DNA of 37,092 nt. It comes from Blastococcus sp. (lineage in GTDB: Bacteria; Actinomycetota; Actinomycetes; Mycobacteriales; Geodermatophilaceae). The notes beneath the pieces were generated by a model. The model was not told the DNA's origin. It saw only the letters and a list, made by a program, of their open reading frames with translations, and made no database searches. This document shows, piece by piece, positions 32,066-37,092 of the stretch (positions are counted from its first letter, which is position 1; every line of letters begins with the position of its first letter). Location: the NCBI GenBank assembly GCA_025965715.1, contig JAOPWJ010000134.1, positions 1 through 37,092 of the forward strand, written 5' to 3'. The translations under genes and the position numbers were made by a program.

Positions 32066-32085
32066 TCGAGAGAAGGCTGATCCGC

Positions 32086-33309
32086 ATGACCTCCCAGGAC
32101 GCGTTCGTGATCGTCGGCGCCGGGCTCGCCGGCGCCAAGGCAGCCGAGACCCTGCGCGGCGAGGGATTCGACGGGCCGGTGGTGCTGGTCGGGGCGGAGC
32201 AGGAGCTCCCGTACGAGCGGCCGCCGTTGTCCAAGGGCTACCTGGCCGGCACCGCGTCGCGGGAGAGTGCCGCGGTCCACGCCGTCGACTGGTTCGGACA
32301 GCACGACGTCGAACTGCGCACCGGCGTGCGGGCGACGGCGCTGGACCCGGCCGCCCACCGCCTGACCCTCGACACCGGCGCAGCGCTCGGCTACGCCCGG
32401 CTGCTGCTCGCCACCGGATCCTCCGCGCGGCGGCTGTCCCTGCCCGGCGCCGACCTCGACGGTGTCCGGTACCTGCGCACCCTGCCCGACGCCGACCGCC
32501 TGCTCGCCGACCTCTCCGGTGGTGGGCGGGAGGTCGTCATCGTGGGCGCGGGGTGGATCGGCCTCGAGGTCGCCGCCGCCGCCCGGGCCCACGGCAACGC
32601 GGTCACCGTCGTCGAGCCCCGGCCGACTCCGCTGCACGCCGTCCTGGGGCCGGTCATGGGCGACGTCTTCGCGCGCCTGCACCGCGAGCACGGGGTCACG
32701 CTCCTGACCGGTACGGGCGTCCGAGAGTTCCGCGGCCGCGGGGGCCGGGTGGCGGCCGTGGTCACCGACCGCGGGGAGCTGCCGGCGGACGTCGTCCTCG
32801 TGGGCGTGGGAGCGGTGCCCAACACCGAGCTCGCCGCCGAGGCCGGTCTGGAGGCGGGCAACGGCGTCCTGACCGACGCCGCCCTGCGCACCTCGGCACC
32901 GGACGTCTTCGCCGCCGGGGACGTCGCCGCCGCGCTCCATCCGCTCTACGGCCGCCACGTGCGGGTCGAGCACTGGGCGAACGCCCTCAACCAGGGGCCC
33001 GCGGCGGCGCGATCAATGCTCGGCCGGGTGGTCAGCTACGACCGGGTGCCGTACTTCTACACCGATCAGTACGACCTCGGAATGGAGTACTCGGGGCTGG
33101 GTGGCCCGGGCGACACCGTGGTCTGCCGGGGCAACCCCGAGGACGGCGCGTTCATCGCCTTCTGGCTCGACGACGGCCGGGTCACCGCCGGCATGAACGT
33201 CAACGTATGGGACGTGAGCGGCCCCATCCAGGAGCTGATCCGCTCGGGCCGACCGGTCGACGTCGGGCGGTTGACCGACCTCGACGTCGCACTGGAGGAG
33301 GTCTTCTGA
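32086..33309 (+). CDS. FAD-dependent NAD(P)H oxidoreductase, ferredoxin-reductase type
   Basis: A 407-residue flavoprotein of the putidaredoxin/rhodocoxin-reductase group. The FAD-binding fold starts VIVGAGLAGAKAAETLR, with YERPPLSKGYLAG; the NAD-binding fold is VVIVGAGWIGLEVAAAARAHG; the second FAD motif is VFAAGDVAAALHP with the usual RVEHWANALNQG. The C-terminal reductase domain (YFYTDQYDLGMEYSGL) is present. Such enzymes pass electrons to ferredoxins; none is encoded here. ATG at 32086 follows AGAAGG. It is the last gene of the doxX-folE operon. Confidence 0.92.
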   Translation: MTSQDAFVIVGAGLAGAKAAETLRGEGFDGPVVLVGAEQELPYERPPLSKGYLAGTASRESAAVHAVDWFGQHDVELRTGVRATALDPAAHRLTLDTGAALGYARLLLATGSSARRLSLPGADLDGVRYLRTLPDADRLLADLSGGGREVVIVGAGWIGLEVAAAARAHGNAVTVVEPRPTPLHAVLGPVMGDVFARLHREHGVTLLTGTGVREFRGRGGRVAAVVTDRGELPADVVLVGVGAVPNTELAAEAGLEAGNGVLTDAALRTSAPDVFAAGDVAAALHPLYGRHVRVEHWANALNQGPAAARSMLGRVVSYDRVPYFYTDQYDLGMEYSGLGGPGDTVVCRGNPEDGAFIAFWLDDGRVTAGMNVNVWDVSGPIQELIRSGRPVDVGRLTDLDVALEEVF

Positions 33310-33318
33310 CCCCCTCGC

Positions 33319-33337
33319 CGCCGTGGAAAGGACGGCG
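33319..33337 (+). terminator. Weak hairpin CGCCGT-N7-ACGGCG
   Basis: A 6-bp stem with a 7-base purine loop begins 10 bases after the flavoprotein stop. Modest stability and no T-tract; it may end the redox operon. Confidence 0.35.
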
Positions 33338-33442
33338 ACACGTACAGGATCGGGGGACAGGTCGTGTGCAGACCCCCCGGACGAGGCAAGGTGAGGGTCG
33401 AAGCTAGGCGCTGACACACCCCGGAAACGAGCGGACGCGAAC

Positions 33443-34792
33443 ATGGCGAGCATGGACCGACAGCAGGAGTTCGTCCTGCGGACCCTGGAAGAGCGCGACA
33501 TCCGTTTCGTGCGGTTGTGGTTCACCGACGTCTCGGGCTACCTCAAGGCCGTCGCGGTGGCCCCGGCCGAGATCGAGGCCGCCTTCGCCGAGGGCATCGG
33601 TTTCGACGGCTCCGCGGTGGAGGGATTCGCGCGGATCTACGAGTCGGACATGCTCGCCAAGCCCGACCCCGGCACGTTCCAGGTGATGCCCGCGCCCAAG
33701 GGCGGGGCGAGCGACACCGCCCGCATGTTCTGCGACATCACGCTTCCCGACGGCTCGCCGGCGTGGGCCGACCCGCGCCACGTCCTGCGCCGGGCGCTGG
33801 GCAAGGCCGCCGACATGGGCTTCACCTTCTACACCCACCCCGAGGTGGAGTTCTTCCTGCTCAAGGACCTGCCCACCGACGGCAGCCCGCCCGAGCCCGC
33901 CGACAACGGCGGCTACTTCGACCTGTCCACGCACAACGTCGCGCACGATTTCCGGCGGGAGGCCGTCTTCGCGCTGGAGGCGATGGGCATCTCGGTGGAG
34001 TTCAGCCACCACGAGGTCGCGCCCGGCCAGCAGGAGATCGACCTGCGCTACGCCGACGCCCTGTCGATGGCCGACAACATCATGACGCTGCGCCACGTGG
34101 TCCGGGAGGTCGCGCTGGCGCAGGGAGTGCACGCAACCTTCATGCCCAAGCCGTTCACCGACCTGGCCGGCTCGGCGATGCACACGCACCTGTCCCTGTT
34201 CGAGGGCGACCGCAACGCCTTCCACGACGCCGCCGACCCGATGCGGCTGTCGACGACGGCCAAGCAGTTCATCGCCGGCATCCTCACCCACGCCCGCGAG
34301 TTCACCGCCGTCACCAACCAGACGGTCAACTCCTACCGCCGGCTGCTGGCCGGCACCGAGGCGCCGACCGCCGCCACCTGGGGCCGGGCGAACCGGTCGG
34401 CGCTGGTGCGCTTGCCGTCCTACAAGCCGAGCAAGGTGAACTCCTCGCGCGTCGAGGTGCGCTCGCCCGACTCGGCCTGCAACCCCTACCTCACCTTCGC
34501 GGTCCTGTTGGCCGCCGGGCTGCGGGGCATCGAGAAGGGCTACGAGCTGCCGCCGGAGGCCGAGGACGACGTGTGGTCGCTCACCGACACCGAGCGTCGA
34601 GCGGCTGGTTACGAGGACCTTCCGGTCTCCCTCGGTGACGCGGTTACCGCGATGGAGAGCAGTGAGCTGGTCGCGGAGACCCTCGGCGAGCACGTCTTCG
34701 AGTTCTTCCTGCGCAACAAGCGCGAGGAGTTCGCCTCCTACCGGCAGAACGTGACCCCCTTCGAGCTGCGCCGCTACCTCCCGGGCCTGTGA
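33443..34792 (+). CDS. glnA2: Glutamine synthetase, GlnA2 type
   Basis: A 449-residue type I glutamine synthetase-family protein. Motifs: FVRLWFTDVSGYLK, GIGFDGSAVEGFARI, FYTHPEVEFFL (metal Glu), VEFSHHEVAPGQQEIDLRYADAL, FMPKPFTDLAGSAMHTHLSL (His and substrate loop), NSYRRLLAGTEAPT and SRVEVRSPDSACNPYL. The region matching the GlnA1 adenylylation loop reads KGYELPPEAEDDV, without the N-L-Y motif, as in GlnA2. In Mycobacterium glnA2 sits next to glnE, as here. In Streptomyces a GlnA2 was reported to glutamylate polyamines, so ammonia may not be the true acceptor. ATG at 33443 has weak GGAAACGAG upstream; ATG at 33452 is an alternative. Confidence 0.9.
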   Translation: MASMDRQQEFVLRTLEERDIRFVRLWFTDVSGYLKAVAVAPAEIEAAFAEGIGFDGSAVEGFARIYESDMLAKPDPGTFQVMPAPKGGASDTARMFCDITLPDGSPAWADPRHVLRRALGKAADMGFTFYTHPEVEFFLLKDLPTDGSPPEPADNGGYFDLSTHNVAHDFRREAVFALEAMGISVEFSHHEVAPGQQEIDLRYADALSMADNIMTLRHVVREVALAQGVHATFMPKPFTDLAGSAMHTHLSLFEGDRNAFHDAADPMRLSTTAKQFIAGILTHAREFTAVTNQTVNSYRRLLAGTEAPTAATWGRANRSALVRLPSYKPSKVNSSRVEVRSPDSACNPYLTFAVLLAAGLRGIEKGYELPPEAEDDVWSLTDTERRAAGYEDLPVSLGDAVTAMESSELVAETLGEHVFEFFLRNKREEFASYRQNVTPFELRRYLPGL

Positions 34793-34797
34793 CGAAG

Positions 34798-34850
34798 GGC
34801 CCTCCTGCCCCGCCGCTCGCAGGCTCGCGGCGGGCCCCTGCGGGAGGGCC
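34798..34850 (+). terminator. Long two-part hairpin after glnA2
   Basis: Outer arms GGCCCTCC (34798-34805) and GGAGGGCC (34843-34850) and inner arms CCCGCCGC (34809-34816) and GCGGCGGG (34827-34834) form an interrupted stem starting 5 bases after the glnA2 stop. The next gene has its own -10-like box right after it. Confidence 0.7.
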
Positions 34851-34852
34851 AT

Positions 34853-34858
34853 TAACCT
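34853..34858 (+). promoter_or_regulatory. -10-like TAACCT for a leaderless amidotransferase transcript
   Basis: TAACCT ends 7 bases before the GTG at 34866, so transcription would begin at or next to the start codon. No ribosome binding site is present in the gap. The -35 would fall inside the hairpin and is not clear. Confidence 0.45.
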
Positions 34859-34865
34859 CGACGGC

Positions 34866-35597
34866 GTGACTCGCCTGCTCGTCGTCGTCCCTCATGACAG
34901 CGATCCGCTCGCCCGCCTGGGCGACTGGCTGCGCGGCGCCGGCATGGAGCTCGACGAGCGGCGCCTCAGCGCCGGCGACGCACTGCCGGCCGGCCTCGAC
35001 GGCTTCGACGGGCTGGTCGTGCTCGGTGGTCCCCAGTCCGCCATGGACGACGAGGCGACGAGCCCCGAGCTGGTCGGCGTCCGCCAGTTGCTCAGGCAGG
35101 CCCTGGACGCCGACCTCCCCACGCTGGCCATCTGCCTGGGGGCCCAGCTGCTCGCCGAGGTGGGCGGCGGCAAGGTGCGTGCGGGCGTCGACGGGCCGGA
35201 GGTCGGCGCGACCCTGGTGGCCAAGCGCGACGCCGCCGACGCCGACCCGGTGTTCGGCCCGCTGCCACTGTCGCCCGACGTCCTCCAGTGGCACCACGAC
35301 GAGATCGCCGAACTGCCCACCGGCGCGACCCTGCTTGCCGGCAACCCGTTCTACGCACACCAGGCATTCCGGTCGGGACGGCACGTCTACGGGCTGCAGT
35401 TCCACATCGAGACGACGCCGGAGGTCGTTCGCCAGTGGGCGGAGTCCGACGAGGTCGGCGTGGCGGCGAGCCCGCACGACGTGGAGACGATCTGTTCCCG
35501 CTCCGACGCAGCGCACCCCGACATGGAGGAGGCCTGGCAGCCCTTCACCGCCCGGTTCGCCGATCTGGTCCGGGCCCGCGCGCACCTGGCCGCCTGA
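34866..35597 (+). CDS. Class I glutamine amidotransferase-like protein
   Basis: A 243-residue GuaA/PuuD-like amidotransferase domain protein without a synthetase domain. Catalytic residues: Cys90 (LAICLGAQLLAE), His180 and Glu182 (LQFHIETTPE). VVLGGPQSAMDD forms the oxyanion-side loop. Such stand-alone proteins hydrolyse glutamine or gamma-glutamyl compounds; next to a GlnA2-type enzyme, a gamma-glutamyl amine hydrolase is an attractive guess but is inference. The start is GTG at 34866 with no ribosome binding site, fitting leaderless translation. glnE begins 4 bases after its stop. Confidence 0.88.
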   Translation: MTRLLVVVPHDSDPLARLGDWLRGAGMELDERRLSAGDALPAGLDGFDGLVVLGGPQSAMDDEATSPELVGVRQLLRQALDADLPTLAICLGAQLLAEVGGGKVRAGVDGPEVGATLVAKRDAADADPVFGPLPLSPDVLQWHHDEIAELPTGATLLAGNPFYAHQAFRSGRHVYGLQFHIETTPEVVRQWAESDEVGVAASPHDVETICSRSDAAHPDMEEAWQPFTARFADLVRARAHLAA

Positions 35598-35601
35598 GTT
35601 C

Positions 35602-37092
35602 ATGACGAGGTCAGAGGTGGAGGTGCCGCGCCGGGCCGTGGTGCGGCTCGCCCGCTTCGGCTTCGAGGACGGCGAACGGGCCGCCCGCCTGCTCTCTGAC
35701 CCGGCCCTCGGGCTGTGGGACCTCGAGCGCAACGAGCCCGCCGACCCGGAGGCCGGCCCGGTCGTGGCCGCGCTGGCCCGCGCCGGCGACCCCGATCTCG
35801 CCGTCCGCTCGCTGCACCGGCTGGTCGAGGCCCTCGACGGCACCGACGCCAGCGGGGCGTCGGCCGCGGCCCTGCTCGCCGGGCTGCGCGGCTCGGGTCT
35901 GCTGCGCAGCAGGTTGCTGTCGGTGCTCGGGGCCATCTCCGGCCTGGCCGACCACCTGGCCGCCCATCCCGCGGACTGGACGGTCCTGGACGACGACGGG
36001 GACGGCGCACCGGTCGGGGCGGCGCGCCCGTCGGCGCAGGAGCTCCAGCGCCAGATGCTCAGCTCGGTCGGCGCCGATCCCGACGACCCGCCGTGGGGCG
36101 TCCGGCTGGGCAAGGGAGCGCCGGACGCATCCCCGACGCGCATCAGCGCCCTCCGGCTGGCCTACCGCCGGGCCATCCTGTCCCTCGCGGGTCGCGACCT
36201 CGGCGACTCGCTGCCGGCCGAGGAGGCGGCCGCCGAACTGGCCGACATCGCCGCCGCGGTCCTGACCGCCGGGCTGGCGCTGGCCGTCGCCGAGCAGCCG
36301 ACGTCCGCCGCTGCCTGCCGCCTGGCGGTCATCGCGATGGGCAAGACCGGTGGCCGGGAGCTCAACTACGTCAGCGACGTGGACGTGGTCTTCGTCGCCG
36401 AGCCGGTGGATCCCACCGATCCTGAGCCCCCGGCGATCACTTCCGCGACGCGGGTGGCCGCCGCACTCATGCGGATCTGCCGCGAGGCGGCGTGGGAGGT
36501 CGACGCCGCTCTGCGCCCGGAGGGCAAGGCGGGGGCGCTGGTCCGCACGGTCTCCGGCCACCGCGCGTACTACGAGCAGTGGGCGAGCACCTGGGAGTTC
36601 CAGGCGCTGCTGAAGATGCGTCCCGTGGCCGGCGATCCGCACCTCGGGCTGGCCTACGTCGAGGCCCTGTGGCCGCTGGTCTGGAAGGCCGGCGACCGCC
36701 CGGGCTTCGTCGCGGAGGTGCAGGCGATGCGCCGGCGGGTGGAGGCCAACATCCCGCCGGCCCAGGTCGAGCGGGAGCTGAAGCTCGGTCGGGGCGGCCT
36801 GCGCGACGTCGAGTTCGCCGTCCAGCTGCTGCAGATGGTGCACGGCCGGGTCGACGTGCGGCTGCGGGTCGGCGGCACGCTCCCGGCGTTGCACGCGCTG
36901 TCGGCCGGCGGGTACGTCGGGCGGGACGACGCGGCGACCCTCATCGCCTCCTACCGCTTCCTGCGCACGGTCGAGCACCGGTTGCAGCTGCTCCGCCTGC
37001 GCCGCACGCACCTGCTGCCCACCGACGAGCAGCAGCTGCGCTGGCTGGCCCGGTCGCTCGGCTACAAGCCCGATCACCGCGGAGAGGCCGTC
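35602..37092 (+). CDS. glnE: Glutamine-synthetase adenylyltransferase/deadenylylase, 3' end beyond window
   Basis: The first 497 residues of GlnE, open to the window edge; the full protein is usually near 1000 residues, so about half is missing here. Seen are the N-terminal helical part (VRLARFGFEDGERAARLLSDP), then the first nucleotidyltransferase domain with AVIAMGKTGGRELNYVSDVDVVFV (metal-binding Asp pair), ALRPEGKAGALVRT, YYEQWASTWEFQALLKMRPVAGD and KLGRGGLRDVEFAVQLLQ. This half corresponds to the deadenylylase domain. It acts on GlnA1-type synthetase, not encoded here. ATG at 35602 lies 4 bases after the amidotransferase stop, so the two are likely co-transcribed. Confidence 0.95.
   Translation, partial: MTRSEVEVPRRAVVRLARFGFEDGERAARLLSDPALGLWDLERNEPADPEAGPVVAALARAGDPDLAVRSLHRLVEALDGTDASGASAAALLAGLRGSGLLRSRLLSVLGAISGLADHLAAHPADWTVLDDDGDGAPVGAARPSAQELQRQMLSSVGADPDDPPWGVRLGKGAPDASPTRISALRLAYRRAILSLAGRDLGDSLPAEEAAAELADIAAAVLTAGLALAVAEQPTSAAACRLAVIAMGKTGGRELNYVSDVDVVFVAEPVDPTDPEPPAITSATRVAAALMRICREAAWEVDAALRPEGKAGALVRTVSGHRAYYEQWASTWEFQALLKMRPVAGDPHLGLAYVEALWPLVWKAGDRPGFVAEVQAMRRRVEANIPPAQVERELKLGRGGLRDVEFAVQLLQMVHGRVDVRLRVGGTLPALHALSAGGYVGRDDAATLIASYRFLRTVEHRLQLLRLRRTHLLPTDEQQLRWLARSLGYKPDHRGEAV

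Noticed and set aside
1-37092. tRNA genes, CRISPR arrays, insertion sequences, prophage or attachment sites
   Set aside because: Looked for but not seen: no cloverleaf-like stretch, no regularly spaced repeats, no transposase, integrase or terminal repeats.

Overview
The window is high-GC DNA from an actinobacterium. The evidence is GC-rich third codon positions in every gene, frequent GTG starts, actinobacterial small-protein families (DUF2795, ChaB, Rv2629-like), a Tad pilus locus with no secretin gene as expected for a single-membrane cell, and a glnA2...glnE neighbourhood. The gene mix would fit Geodermatophilaceae or a near relative; that placement is inference. I see no tRNA, rRNA, CRISPR array, insertion sequence or prophage. 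This looks like ordinary chromosome with two decayed genes.

Left part (1-12.3 kb). A VOC/glyoxalase-family pseudogene with several frameshifts precedes a two-gene MFS transporter-nitrilase cassette, probably nitrile uptake and hydrolysis. Next come a lone multi-pass membrane protein (minus) and an SRPBCC protein (plus). A COG4705-type membrane protein is divergent from an OmpR-type response regulator and histidine kinase. The 73 bp between them holds an 11-bp-period direct repeat that looks like the regulator's operator. An orphan MalK-type ABC ATPase with a degenerate Q-loop and signature, a Gfo/Idh/MocA oxidoreductase (minus) and a ChrA chromate transporter follow.

Middle (12.6-20.4 kb). 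A complete compact Tad/Flp type IVb pilus locus: prepilin peptidase, Flp pilin, TadE, TadG-like protein, CpaB, CpaE/TadZ, CpaF/TadA, TadB, TadC. A perfect 16-bp-stem hairpin after flp probably sets pilin in excess over the assembly genes. A 17-bp-stem hairpin ends the operon.

20.4-30 kb. A stress-type small-gene cluster (DUF8129-like, Rv2629-type release-factor-fold protein, DUF2795, an unknown acidic protein, a thioesterase relic, ChaB). Then an M24 metallopeptidase, a cupin, a 60-aa SPOR-like protein from a TTG start, a metal/cobamide-receptor-fold protein without a secretion signal, a SnoaL-like protein, and panB translationally coupled behind glutamine-dependent nadE.

30.2-33.3 kb. The most interesting unit: a SufR-like cysteine-containing regulator, then a textbook promoter with an operator-like inverted repeat over the start point, driving DoxX, a GTP cyclohydrolase I away from the usual folate genes, and a ferredoxin-reductase-type flavoprotein. 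It looks like a redox- or iron-sulfur-sensing operon, with no obvious named system.

33.4 kb to the end. Nitrogen metabolism: a GlnA2-type glutamine synthetase, a class I glutamine amidotransferase and the start of glnE, which runs off the window.
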